The notes under the pieces are model-generated. The model was not told the DNA's origin and ran no database searches. It was given only the letters and a program-made list of their open reading frames with translations. Shown piece after piece: positions 34,772-43,591 of a stretch of DNA of 64,000 nt. The DNA is from UBA1563 sp041671545 (lineage in GTDB: Bacteria; Bacteroidota; Ignavibacteria; Ignavibacteriales; Ignavibacteriaceae): NCBI GenBank assembly GCA_041671545.1, contig JBAZBI010000003.1:124001-188000 (forward strand). Reading direction: 5' to 3'. The first letter of the stretch is position 1. Each line of letters begins with the position of its first letter. A program made the translations under genes and the position numbers.

Positions 34772-36371
34772 AGTTCATCTTTTTTAAATGAAAAATTATT
34801 TCCGAATAAGCACCCTTATCCTTTTCAGTTCGGTTTAGTACGGGTCTTTTGTACTGATTTACGATTTGCATTCCTGCATTTTCTGCAATAGTGGGATACA
34901 TGTTGTATTTGTCATTTGCAACTAGTAAAACATCATAGTCATCAACTAAATACTTTTTAGCATTATTGAGTACTTCACTTAACCCTTGAATATAACTTTG
35001 TTTTGCTTCTCGTCCTTGACCTTTGGATAAGGGACCAATTTCCAATTCATCTTTTCTCTCAAATCCAAAAAGGTCATACGCATAAGCATGTTGTTCGTGG
35101 TAATCAATTAAACCAACATAAGGGGGAGAAGAAAATATTCCTTTGATCTTTTGATTGCTTACTAACTTGGCAAACTCCGGATTTTCCTTTTTCAATTCAT
35201 CTACAATGTCAATCGCTCTGCTATCTCCGGTTAAACAATTCTGAAATGGGGACTTTCTTAATTGATCAAAATCAGCTAATCGTTGCACAGTATCCTTTGA
35301 ATAAGTTTCCCACCATTTTACAATTGAAAACAATGGCTTACACATTTTACCATGTTTCCCGCAATAATAGGTTGCAGTTATTGGTTCAACTAAGGTAGCA
35401 AGGTCGGCGTGAGTAGTTGCCCGGCATGAACGAATTGTTCTGCTGAGTATTACACTAATTATGTTTTTAGTCTCTTTATCTTTTATTTTTTGTATTTCTT
35501 CATGTACAAACTGTATTTCATCCCTAACATGCTGCGAATACCATTTGTCAAGGAATGAAACCCTTGATTCCTGGTGGAGTTTAATTCTGTAATCTTTTAC
35601 AAGTTGATTGTATATGGTTAAAAATAATTTTTCTTTTTCTTCTCCATATTTTTTTTCGTCTATTTCTCTTCGCTTAACCTTGTATTTATACTCCGGGACT
35701 GGAAAATATTTATTATTAAATAAATAAAGTTCTCTTAGTAGCTTTTCTTCAAATTCAATAACATGGGAATCTAAAACAAATAATCGTAAAGCTTTTGTAA
35801 TTCGTTCTATTTCAGTTTGCACTTCGGCTAAGTTGTATTTAGCTACTTTACAATTACCGATCAATGTGTTGAATGCTGAAACATCAATCCCTATTGAGTG
35901 AATCCCTAATTCACAGGCTTGTACCATTGTTGTTCCGCTGCCGGCGAAGGGGTCAAGTACGATGTCTCCCTTTTTAAAATAAGTTTCTTTCTTAAATTTG
36001 TCGGTGTGTCCATCTAAAAAATATTCAACAAGCTGGGGAATAAATTTCCCTTTGTATGGATGGAGGCGATGAACATGTTTTGTGGTCTCAGCTTCTTTAT
36101 ACTGATCAAAAGAAAGTGTCCAATTTAAATCTTCTCCTAATTGATCCTTCCAATTGTCCTGTCTGAACTTTTTATAGTCTTTGTAATACTCAATGAGTTC
36201 TTCTTTTATTATTTGAGTTGATCCATTTTCTCCAACTTTTTTTACTAATCCATATTGAATTAAATAGGCAATATTCGAGGTTGTAACATTTTTATCCAAA
36301 TGCTCACTCGCCCATTGGCTTGCTTCTTTAATTGATAATAGTTCTGACACTGTATTCTTTTTCCTCTGCAA
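34764..36371 (-). CDS. Site-specific DNA methyltransferase (SPPY type, probably N4-cytosine)
   Basis: 535 residues. An N-terminal helix-turn-helix-like segment (SIKEASQWASEHLDKNVTTS, ~13-32) is followed by SAM-binding motif I, DIVLDPFAGSGTTMVQA (136-152). Catalytic motif IV SPPYVGLIDYHEQHAY lies near 413-428, and SPPY is typical of m4C enzymes. Motif I precedes motif IV, unlike the beta-class order. It should protect DNA from the cognate TdeIII-like endonuclease of the same operon. The frame begins at TTG 36371. A GTG seven codons later has AGAGGAAAA before it and could be the real start. Confidence 0.88.
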   Translation of the reverse strand: MQRKKNTVSELLSIKEASQWASEHLDKNVTTSNIAYLIQYGLVKKVGENGSTQIIKEELIEYYKDYKKFRQDNWKDQLGEDLNWTLSFDQYKEAETTKHVHRLHPYKGKFIPQLVEYFLDGHTDKFKKETYFKKGDIVLDPFAGSGTTMVQACELGIHSIGIDVSAFNTLIGNCKVAKYNLAEVQTEIERITKALRLFVLDSHVIEFEEKLLRELYLFNNKYFPVPEYKYKVKRREIDEKKYGEEKEKLFLTIYNQLVKDYRIKLHQESRVSFLDKWYSQHVRDEIQFVHEEIQKIKDKETKNIISVILSRTIRSCRATTHADLATLVEPITATYYCGKHGKMCKPLFSIVKWWETYSKDTVQRLADFDQLRKSPFQNCLTGDSRAIDIVDELKKENPEFAKLVSNQKIKGIFSSPPYVGLIDYHEQHAYAYDLFGFERKDELEIGPLSKGQGREAKQSYIQGLSEVLNNAKKYLVDDYDVLLVANDKYNMYPTIAENAGMQIVNQYKRPVLNRTEKDKGAYSEIIFHLKKMNYG

Positions 36372-36490
36372 TTACTTTTTAACCGTTTAATTATTATTTA
36401 TTTCTCTGATTAACCGCATTGACAAACGATTTAATTATCTTATAAAATCTAACTATTTATTTTATAAAAATCTATTCTACTCATTCCCAA

Positions 36491-36536
36491 CCTCCGAAGT
36501 TTTATCCATTCGCCTCTCAAACTTCGGAGGTTTTTT
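36491..36536 (+). terminator. Strong hairpin with T6, plus-strand orientation
   Basis: CCTCCGAAGTTT and its perfect 12-base complement enclose a 16-base loop and are followed by TTTTTT. It has rho-independent terminator form for plus-strand transcription, yet both flanking genes run on the minus strand. It may block antisense transcription into the hypothetical gene or act as an upstream structure for the restriction operon. Confidence 0.6.
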
Positions 36537-36562
36537 CGCTTTCCACTTTTAACTTTCTACTT

Positions 36563-37261
36563 TCAACTTACCGGAGGAGGTGGAGGCGTATCTTCATCAC
36601 CGCCGTTATGTCCGCCGCCAAGATTCTTAATTACTCTTGCCGATTTATATGCTTTATAAAAATCGGGATACTTACCTTGCATCCGCAGCATCAAGTTATC
36701 AAGTTCATCTTTTAAGATAGCATCTCCTTCTTTAAACAATTCGGTTAGCGAATCCCGCGCGCCCGACTTTTCCGAATAGCTTGTTTTTGTTTCCGCTGTT
36801 GCGTTCTTAAAATTTGCAACGGTTTCATTAAATGCTGTTATTTCAGCCTCATCTACACCGTAGGTAACAAGCGCCGCTTTGTTCGCTTCAACAATTTCAA
36901 GAACGGTTTTAGCGGTGTTTTCCAAATCGGTGTTGCCCATAACCTTTAAACTCGATTTTGTAAATTTCACAAGAAGTGAAAGTTCGATGTTGTTGGTTTT
37001 CCGCGCATAAGAAGCCAACGCCCCTTTTAATGAAAGCAGTGCAGCGGTCAATGCTTTTTCAACTTTATCTTTGGAGGCAACCTTCCCCACCGTCACCGTC
37101 CCCAATGCTCTATCTGTTTCCGTGATGTTGTTGATGAGAGTGGTGAAAGCTTCCTGCGAGCCAACGAGTGCAGGCAGTGTAGCTACTGCCGTTTGATTTT
37201 TCGCCAAAACAGCTTGAACTGCTTTAAACATTCCCAATTTGTTCTCTTCGATCCGTTTCAT
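36563..37261 (-). CDS. Hypothetical helical protein with Gly/Pro-rich tail
   Basis: 232 residues, with no signal peptide and predicted to be almost entirely helical. The end is low-complexity (GGGHNGGDEDTPPPPPVS). The segment MQGKYPDFYKAYKSARVIKN near the C-terminus resembles a conserved ending in a group of uncharacterised Bacteroidota/Ignavibacteria proteins. I do not recognise a domain of known function. The start ATG has GGGAG upstream. It stands alone between the defence operon and a repeat-rich non-coding stretch. Confidence 0.7.
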   Translation of the reverse strand: MKRIEENKLGMFKAVQAVLAKNQTAVATLPALVGSQEAFTTLINNITETDRALGTVTVGKVASKDKVEKALTAALLSLKGALASYARKTNNIELSLLVKFTKSSLKVMGNTDLENTAKTVLEIVEANKAALVTYGVDEAEITAFNETVANFKNATAETKTSYSEKSGARDSLTELFKEGDAILKDELDNLMLRMQGKYPDFYKAYKSARVIKNLGGGHNGGDEDTPPPPPVS

Positions 37262-37384
37262 ACTGACTCCCGATAATTATTGATTATTATTTAATTAATT
37301 GAACCTTTTCATTATCCTTCTTAAGAACACACTCACAAGTTTCCCCAAATCACAAATTCATAATCTGATAAACCGGAACCAAAT

Positions 37385-37524
37385 TGAATGAATGGATGCA
37401 AGATTGAATGACTGAATGAATAGCAGTCAACCATTCACTTTCATTCATCCATTCGATTATATTATTTAATCAACAAACCATTCTTACTCCTTTGCGCTGT
37501 CCGCCGCGGCGGATTTTTGCTTAC
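37385..37524 (+). repeat. Composite 140-bp dispersed repeat, copy 2
   Basis: A GAATG/CATTC-rich self-complementary block (37385-37455) is followed by a variable spacer and then the palindrome TCCGCCGCGGCGGA (37500-37513) with TTTTTGCTTAC. It has the same order and near-identical ends as the inverted copy at 24175-24313. It encodes no protein. Confidence 0.6.
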
Positions 37525-37612
37525 TATCTCAAAGTCCAACGGTCTCAAAGTCTCATAGTCACAAAGTCCCAACTTCCTAAAGTCCAAACACTTCGTTTTT
37601 CGTTCATTTTCG

Positions 37613-37906
37613 CAGTTTTCTCAACTTTCACTTTATTTTCCACTAATCTCACTTCAGTTTATACCACCCGCACTTGACTTTCTGTCAGTCTCACTTGCAA
37701 TTCTGTCACACTCGCTTGATTTTTTATCGTAAACACTTTCCATTCTATCGTTCTCACTTTCTTTTCCACCAGAATCACTTCGGTTTTCATCGTCCTCACT
37801 CAATTATCCGTTCATCTCACTCCACTTTCGACTGCACACACTTTGTTTTCCGCCATTTCCACTTTTGTTTCCGCGAGAATTACTTCGGTTTCTGCTGAAC
37901 ACAATC
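37613..37906 (-). repeat. Degenerate 21-bp tandem repeat (14 units) spelling coiled-coil heptads
   Basis: Twelve clear units, with one weaker unit at each end, keep an exact 21-bp spacing; each ends in CACTT or a close variant on the plus strand. On the minus strand one frame gives 7-residue units such as EVILVEK, KVRTIEW, KVFTIKN, QVRLTES and NKVKVEK. Hydrophobic residues fall at positions 1 and 4 and charged or polar residues at 5 and 7, as in a coiled coil. That frame is interrupted by three stops. It is either a decayed coiled-coil gene or a non-coding minisatellite derived from one. Confidence 0.75.
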
Positions 37907-38328
37907 TTTAAACTTCAATTCTCATCCGGTTATCCGGAGTTACTCATTACGGAATTGAAAAAGAGATTTTCCTTATTATCAAATCCATTAGCTGATATTT
38001 GAAAATGTTTTTGGTTTATATAAATCGTACCGGGGTAAAAAGAAAGATGCGTATTTGAATTGTGAAACTTCCCACACATAAAAATGTATGCCCCGCTCAT
38101 TAAATAATCCGTAACTACTAAAATTTTTATTGAAATGTGTTTTCCGGAAGAAGAGTATCAGCACTATTTCAATAATTATTATTGAGCTGATTTATAGAAG
38201 ATGTAAAAAAGTAAGAACCTCCTTATTTTTTTGTTGATCAAAACTAAGATATGATATTTTAAAAAGCAAGTTAAATTTAAACGCCAACAAAAAGTTTTTG
38301 ATTTTCAGATTTGAAGCCGTAACGGATT

Positions 38329-38424
38329 GAATTTTTTCTTAATCTTACTCTTAATCATAATCGTAATCCTCCTTAAAACGCAAAATGATCAAGATTACGA
38401 ACATGATTATGATTAAGAAAATTC
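38329..38424. repeat. Long imperfect inverted repeat built of TTAATCATAATC words
   Basis: The left arm (GAATTTTTTCTTAATC, then TTAATCATAATCGTAATC) is complementary to the right arm (GATTACGAACATGATTATG, then ATTAAGAAAATTC). It ends 11 bp from the stop of the minus-strand GH9 gene and could be its terminator or an RNA-stabilising structure. Related ATTATGATTATGATT words occur upstream of the same gene near 41072-41087. Confidence 0.5.
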
Positions 38425-38434
38425 TTCTCTCATC

Positions 38435-40912
38435 TTATTTCTTGAATAATGTAAACTTATACCCTCTCTTCTTTAGAATTGGAATTAACTCATCAAGTTT
38501 ATCATAAAATTTATCTACTCTCCGGCTGTCCGTTCCGATGTGTGTTAACAAGAGAAAACCGTTCAAGCCATCAGAATCTTTCTTTTCATAATTTAATATT
38601 CGCTGCATAATGGTATCGGCGCTCAAATAATTTTTCATATCGGGAGTTGTATAATCTGCATTTGAATAAGTCCCCGGCGAAAAGTTAATAAGCGTGTATC
38701 CAACTTCTTCACACCATTTGCTTATATCCGAATTGTACCACTCATACGCTGGAAGAAAGAGTTGATTGGAAGAATTATCTATTCCGAATTTTTTCATTTC
38801 AAGCACATTTGCTTTTAGATCATTTAAAAATTCTTCTCTCGTAACCAAAGTTGAATCCCTCTTTTCCCATGAGCAATAAAGAAGATGTTTATCGGAGTGA
38901 GCGCCCAAATAATGTCCCTCTTTCTTTAGTTGATTTATTAATCTGGCAAACTTAGGATTGCGATAGAAATTTCCCGTAAAGAAAAACATTCCTTTTACGT
39001 TATGTTTTTTCAACGTCCTTAAAATTGTTTCTCCACCGTCGGCAAATTCATCTCCCGTAAAGACCAAATGAATTTCTTTCTTCGCTTTATCACCCCGGAT
39101 AATTCCGCCAAAACTTTTTTCAACATTCTCTTCAACCGTTACCGCGTTTCCTTCTTTCTGCAAAGAAGAAAAATAATAAGTAAGACTCGCGGTTCCGTCC
39201 ATTGTAGGTTCGTTGGTTGAGTAATCGCCGTAATCATCGTGGTAAACAACGTAATCGGATTGAAACTCCGCGTATTCATCTTCGCTGTGTAAAGTTATTC
39301 CCAACAATCTTTTATAAATTGAACCGTACACCGATCCATCAACCAAACCGCCGTTTATTTTCATTTTATAAATCGCCGAAAAAGCCGAGTGAGGATCATT
39401 TGGATAATCTCCATTTTCCGGGAGTCCAACAATCATACTTGTTCCCCAGGGATTACAACCCAAAAGCCAATCACGCATCGCGGCTTCAAGTTTCGCATAA
39501 CGTTTATCACCGGATACTTCTTCATACAATCGAATTTGCGTTAGCAATGCCGCAACCAAATTATTTGAACACCAGATAAAAGGAACTCCCATCAAAAACG
39601 GATTTGTTTTTCCCCTTTGATAAACTTTTTCAATTCCCTCGCGAAGATAGTTTGTGAACTCTTTCTTTGATAATTTTTCTTTTGCAAGAAGGTAATGTCC
39701 TAAGTTTATGAACGGATACCATTGATAATGGCGCGCCGTATCGCTTCCCATCCAGGGAGTGGTAGTTTCTTTTCTTCCATACTCAACCGCATCATCCAAA
39801 TATTTTTTATTCTTTTCTTTTTTATAAAGTTGCATAGCGGCAAGTTCCATATCATCAACGTAATTATCCTCTTCATAAAAATAAGGCGATTTGCACGGCG
39901 CCGTTTGGCAGACTCCCGGATATTTTAATCCAAACTCATAAGCTTCTTTTGCTTTTACATTCAGCAGATCAGAAAACTGCGCATAATATTTTCTTAACAA
40001 CTCCGAGCCAAGCGAAAACGCAGAAGCATATTTAGCCGCTGTAGAAGCGGCTCCGGTTGTTCTGTTTTTATATTTGAAAACTCCCTGCGGTTTACCGGTA
40101 ACAAAATAAACCGGACGCTCTTTCCCCTTCCCCATTCCATAATCAACCGAATCGAGCGAGGGAAGTTTAAACCCGGCATGGTCTCTATCATCCGCAATTT
40201 GATTGAACATCATTTCGTTTCGCGGATTCATTTTTACTAACCAATCAAGTCCCCATTTCGCTTCATCTAAAATATCGGGGATTTCGTTTGCGCCACCATT
40301 TCCATCCTTATCATATTTATCTAAAAAAGATTTCGGATTTTGCTGATACGCAAACAGCATTTGATAAACTGCGTTCGCAGAGGTTGTAACATATTGCAGA
40401 TAATCGGAAGCATCATGCCAGCCACCGATTACATTTATATAAGTGGAATCAAGCATTGGATGATAAATAATAAATCCGTCTCGAGTGTGGCAGGAATCTT
40501 TTATAAACGGATTATATCCGCAGCGTTGCTGCCTCATATAGTTTAAAAGCAAATCTGCCGTGCCGTTATAAATGTTACCGGCAATTTTAAAGACTGGGGA
40601 TTTCACTTCTCCGCATTTTATAAAATAACTGCCGGCTTTTATGAATTTGGAAAAGTTTAATCGATAGGAAGAAGTGAACGGAGCGTAAGCTCCATACGCT
40701 TTTACTTCCTTAGAACGGAAAACAACTTCGCCCGTAAGCGCTTCACATATTTCAAATCCGTTGAAATGAATATCTTCTTTACTTACAAGTACCGCAACTT
40801 TAGTTGCCCCGGAGAGATAACCGAGTTGGTTTATTCTTATCCAGCTTTTTTGTTGACCGGAAACAGAAACTGAGAACAACAGACAGAGCAGTAGTTGAAA
40901 AAGTTTTTTCAT
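38435..40912 (-). CDS. Secreted GH9 glycoside hydrolase fused to a polysaccharide deacetylase (CE4-like)
   Basis: 825 residues from the ATG at 40912, which opens a good signal peptide (MKKLFQLLLCLLFSVSVSGQ); a 50-residue upstream extension is not protein-like. An Ig-like CelD_N domain (~20-105) precedes the GH9 (alpha/alpha)6 domain (~110-575). The catalytic Asp pair is seen in GGWHDASDYLQY and the general acid Glu in YSTNEPTMDG. The usual PHHR motif reads NDPHSAF. Residues ~610-825 are a NodB-like fold with GAHSDKH (metal-binding HxxxH), LFLPAYEW and LLLTHIGTD. It should act on beta-glucans or related glycans outside the cytoplasm and remove N- or O-acetyl groups. Confidence 0.85.
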   Translation of the reverse strand: MKKLFQLLLCLLFSVSVSGQQKSWIRINQLGYLSGATKVAVLVSKEDIHFNGFEICEALTGEVVFRSKEVKAYGAYAPFTSSYRLNFSKFIKAGSYFIKCGEVKSPVFKIAGNIYNGTADLLLNYMRQQRCGYNPFIKDSCHTRDGFIIYHPMLDSTYINVIGGWHDASDYLQYVTTSANAVYQMLFAYQQNPKSFLDKYDKDGNGGANEIPDILDEAKWGLDWLVKMNPRNEMMFNQIADDRDHAGFKLPSLDSVDYGMGKGKERPVYFVTGKPQGVFKYKNRTTGAASTAAKYASAFSLGSELLRKYYAQFSDLLNVKAKEAYEFGLKYPGVCQTAPCKSPYFYEEDNYVDDMELAAMQLYKKEKNKKYLDDAVEYGRKETTTPWMGSDTARHYQWYPFINLGHYLLAKEKLSKKEFTNYLREGIEKVYQRGKTNPFLMGVPFIWCSNNLVAALLTQIRLYEEVSGDKRYAKLEAAMRDWLLGCNPWGTSMIVGLPENGDYPNDPHSAFSAIYKMKINGGLVDGSVYGSIYKRLLGITLHSEDEYAEFQSDYVVYHDDYGDYSTNEPTMDGTASLTYYFSSLQKEGNAVTVEENVEKSFGGIIRGDKAKKEIHLVFTGDEFADGGETILRTLKKHNVKGMFFFTGNFYRNPKFARLINQLKKEGHYLGAHSDKHLLYCSWEKRDSTLVTREEFLNDLKANVLEMKKFGIDNSSNQLFLPAYEWYNSDISKWCEEVGYTLINFSPGTYSNADYTTPDMKNYLSADTIMQRILNYEKKDSDGLNGFLLLTHIGTDSRRVDKFYDKLDELIPILKKRGYKFTLFKK

Positions 40913-41215
40913 TTTTACTTCTCGTTCACTTATTGATAAAATGCTTTCAAAAATTAGCTCATTAACTTCAGTAAGACAAATGATGAATTTTACTTTGCGC
41001 ATCTTAATCATACATGTCAACCTTTGACTGCATCTTTTTCCTAATCTTAATCGGATTTTCATTTGGATAGAGATTATGATTATGATTCAGCCAAAGGCTG
41101 ACAAGTACGATTATGAATATGACTATGGCATCACATTGTTCAGTTACGTACAACATTAGTCGGCAAATAATCTTATTTTTGTATTGAATCTATTAACTGT
41201 ATAAATCATAAAGAC
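40913..41215. other. Divergent promoter region between GH9-CE4 and CotH genes
   Basis: These 303 bases contain no gene. They hold an ATTATGATTATGATT run (about 41072-41087) and the perfect hairpin TCAGCCAAAGGCTGA at 41087-41101, which is a repeat unit also found at 29166. Promoters for both divergent genes must lie here, but no element could be assigned with confidence. Confidence 0.5.
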
Positions 41216-43582
41216 ATGACTAAATTTTTCCGATCACTCTTGCTTGCTTGCATTCTTACAACTTTAATTGGAAGTAATTCTTTCGCTCAATTCAAAGCGG
41301 ATGAGAGTTGGAAAGTCTTTGACGATTCAACCGTAGCCCGAATTGAGATTACGGTAAGCCAACAGGCGATTGATTACATGTACAAAAATGTTCAAAGTGA
41401 TTCACTCCATTATTGCACGGTTCGTTTTCGTAATCGTTTGATTGATGAAACACTTGATTCCGTTGGTATAACGTTACGCGGAAACACGTCACGCAATTCA
41501 CAAAAAAAATCTTTTAAACTCGCATTTAATGCTTTTCTTCCCAGAAGAGATTTTTATAATCTCGACAAAATGAATCTAAACGGAGAGCATAACGATCCTT
41601 CAATTATACGAAGTAAACTTTGTTGGGATTTGTTCAACGATGTTGGCATGCCACACAGCCGCGCCGCGCATGCAGATGTTTACATCAATGAGGAGTATTA
41701 CGGACTTTATATAAACGTTGAACATGTTGATGATAAATTCTTGAAGAAAAATTTCAGCGATGCAACTGGAAATTTGTGGAAATGTCTTTATCCCGCCGAT
41801 TTAGTTTATTTAGGTGAGGATCAAAATCTCTACAAGAAAATGAACGGCGGAATAAAAACGTATGATCTAAAAACAAACGAAACAGCCGACGACTACAGCA
41901 AACTCGCTCATCTGATTTCAATTGTAAATAAAACATCTATTTCTTTATTACCCGATTCTCTCGAAAAAATTATTGACATCAGCAGTGTTTTCAAATTGTT
42001 TGCTTTCAACACACTCGTAGCAAGCTGGGATGACTACCGCTCACTAAACAATAATTATTATCTTTATCACGCACCGTCGAGAGATAAATTCACCATTCTC
42101 CCCTACGATTACGATAACACCTTCGCAGTTGATTGGTTTAATACAGATTGGGCAACCGCCGATCCTTACAACTATCCAAAAGCCGTGAAAGGAAGCAGGC
42201 CACTCTGGGATCGACTCATAACAATTAAGCAGTACAAAAACTTATACACACATTTCCTTGATTTTTATAACAACAAAGCATTCAAACTTTCTCTCTGGGA
42301 GAACCGGTTGGAGAACTTGAGAATTAAAATTACAAATAGTGCGTTAGCAGATTCCTTCCGTACACTTGATTATAACTTTACATTCAGCGATTTCTTGAAC
42401 TCATATTCTTCAGCTCACTATGAGAATCAGCATGTGAAAAGAGGATTACGTGAATATGTGAATCTTAGAAGCACTTCACTTGCTTCAAAGTTAAGTTATG
42501 TTTCAGGTGAAAAACCAATTGTGTATGAGTACGACTGGTATCCGAAAAATCCGGGACCGAATGATTCAATCATTGTTACTGCTTCGACATTTAGTCAAGC
42601 TGGTTTAACTTCCGTTGAGGTTGAATATAAAGATGATTCCAATTCTTCAATTCTCATTTTCCCAATGATCTATTCTCCAACTTCAAATACAAAAAAAGTT
42701 GAAGAAGCTGACAGATGGAAAGCTACGATTCCGCCGTTGGGTGAAAGTAGTTCCGGGAAATTCCGCATTACAGCAAAAGACATAAATCAATTGCAGATGT
42801 CGTTTCCGCGTGGCGGATGGATAGCAATAAAAACTCCCCCGGCAGAAACTCCTCACGTAGTTATCAACGAATTTCTTGCGAAGAATAATTCTACCAACAG
42901 AGACAGCGCCGGACAATTTGAAGATTGGATAGAATTGTATAACCCGACAAATCAAATTGTTTCTTTAACCGGATATTACCTTACGGATAATAAAGATAGT
43001 TTAATGCAGTGGAAGTTTCCCGATGGAACTTCAATTGCTCCTTTAGATTATCTGCTCGTCTGGTGTGATAATGATTTGGATCAAACGGGTTTACACACAA
43101 ACTTTAAACTAAATGCAGATGGAGAATTCATTGCATTAACTTTACCAGATGGAGTAACGATTCTTGATTCTGTTTCGTTCGGGGCACAATATGCGGATAC
43201 ATCATTCGGACGGATTCCCGATGGTGAGTCCACTTGGAATTTTCTAACTCCAACCCCCGATAAAAAAAATCTTCTTACTTCAATTGAAAACGAACCATTG
43301 ATTCCTGAAGCATTTTCTGTTGCGGCATTTCCAAATCCCTTTAATTCAACTTCAACAATTAGGTTTACCCTTCCATTAGCCGGAAGAGTAAAAATTGTTT
43401 TGTATAATCTTCTCGGCGAGAAGTTTTATACATTTGAAAAAGAATATGATTCTTCAGGTATGCACGATTATAAATGGAATGGAAAAGATAATTTTGGGAA
43501 TGATGTTTGCTCTGGAATTTATCTCTGCACTGTCGAAGCCGGAAAGAATTTCAAATCGCTAAAATTGGTTTTGATGAAATAG
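41216..43582 (+). CDS. T9SS-secreted CotH kinase-like protein with lamin-tail domain
   Basis: 788 residues. After a signal peptide (LLLACILTTLIGSNSFAQ), residues ~30-400 match the CotH family: GITLRGNTSRNSQKKSFKLA, LNGEHNDPSIIRSKL, ADVYINEEYYGLYINVEHVD and ILPYDYDNTFAVDW, the last carrying the metal-binding Asp. An Ig-like region follows, then a lamin-tail domain (~545-660, VINEFLAKNN ... DWIELYNPT). The end (~695-788) is a FlgD-like T9SS tail starting AFPNPFNSTSTI. CotH proteins are atypical secreted protein kinases in spore formers; in Bacteroidota the CotH-LTD combination is of unknown role. It may phosphorylate or bind surface components. Confidence 0.88.
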   Translation: MTKFFRSLLLACILTTLIGSNSFAQFKADESWKVFDDSTVARIEITVSQQAIDYMYKNVQSDSLHYCTVRFRNRLIDETLDSVGITLRGNTSRNSQKKSFKLAFNAFLPRRDFYNLDKMNLNGEHNDPSIIRSKLCWDLFNDVGMPHSRAAHADVYINEEYYGLYINVEHVDDKFLKKNFSDATGNLWKCLYPADLVYLGEDQNLYKKMNGGIKTYDLKTNETADDYSKLAHLISIVNKTSISLLPDSLEKIIDISSVFKLFAFNTLVASWDDYRSLNNNYYLYHAPSRDKFTILPYDYDNTFAVDWFNTDWATADPYNYPKAVKGSRPLWDRLITIKQYKNLYTHFLDFYNNKAFKLSLWENRLENLRIKITNSALADSFRTLDYNFTFSDFLNSYSSAHYENQHVKRGLREYVNLRSTSLASKLSYVSGEKPIVYEYDWYPKNPGPNDSIIVTASTFSQAGLTSVEVEYKDDSNSSILIFPMIYSPTSNTKKVEEADRWKATIPPLGESSSGKFRITAKDINQLQMSFPRGGWIAIKTPPAETPHVVINEFLAKNNSTNRDSAGQFEDWIELYNPTNQIVSLTGYYLTDNKDSLMQWKFPDGTSIAPLDYLLVWCDNDLDQTGLHTNFKLNADGEFIALTLPDGVTILDSVSFGAQYADTSFGRIPDGESTWNFLTPTPDKKNLLTSIENEPLIPEAFSVAAFPNPFNSTSTIRFTLPLAGRVKIVLYNLLGEKFYTFEKEYDSSGMHDYKWNGKDNFGNDVCSGIYLCTVEAGKNFKSLKLVLMK

Positions 43583-43591
43583 GAAAGTTTT

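Larger units (their letters stand above)
37262..38434. other. Repeat-rich non-coding stretch (1.17 kb)
   Basis: No credible gene is present. From left to right it holds the composite dispersed repeat (37385-37524), a C/T-rich run of TCTCAAAGTC-like words (37525-37600), a 21-bp minisatellite (37613-37906), a GGTTATCCGG-containing imperfect palindrome near 37925, featureless AT-rich DNA, and a long inverted repeat (38329-38424). Two plus-strand frames across the minisatellite are by-products of its 21-bp period. Confidence 0.65.

Noticed and set aside
37492..37898. Two overlapping plus-strand frames with periodic His/Phe residues across the minisatellite
   Set aside because: The open frames follow from the 21-bp period and lack of plus-strand stops in C/T-rich DNA. 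Starts are poor (the second is TTG), and the heptad pattern with a and d hydrophobics appears only on the minus strand.
37613..37906. Possible CRISPR array
   Set aside because: Units are 21 bp, diverged and contiguous, with no constant repeat separated by unique spacers and no cas genes nearby.
40913..41062. 50-residue N-terminal extension of the GH9 protein
   Set aside because: The signal peptide begins at MKKLFQ, so the extension would bury it. It also covers likely promoter DNA.
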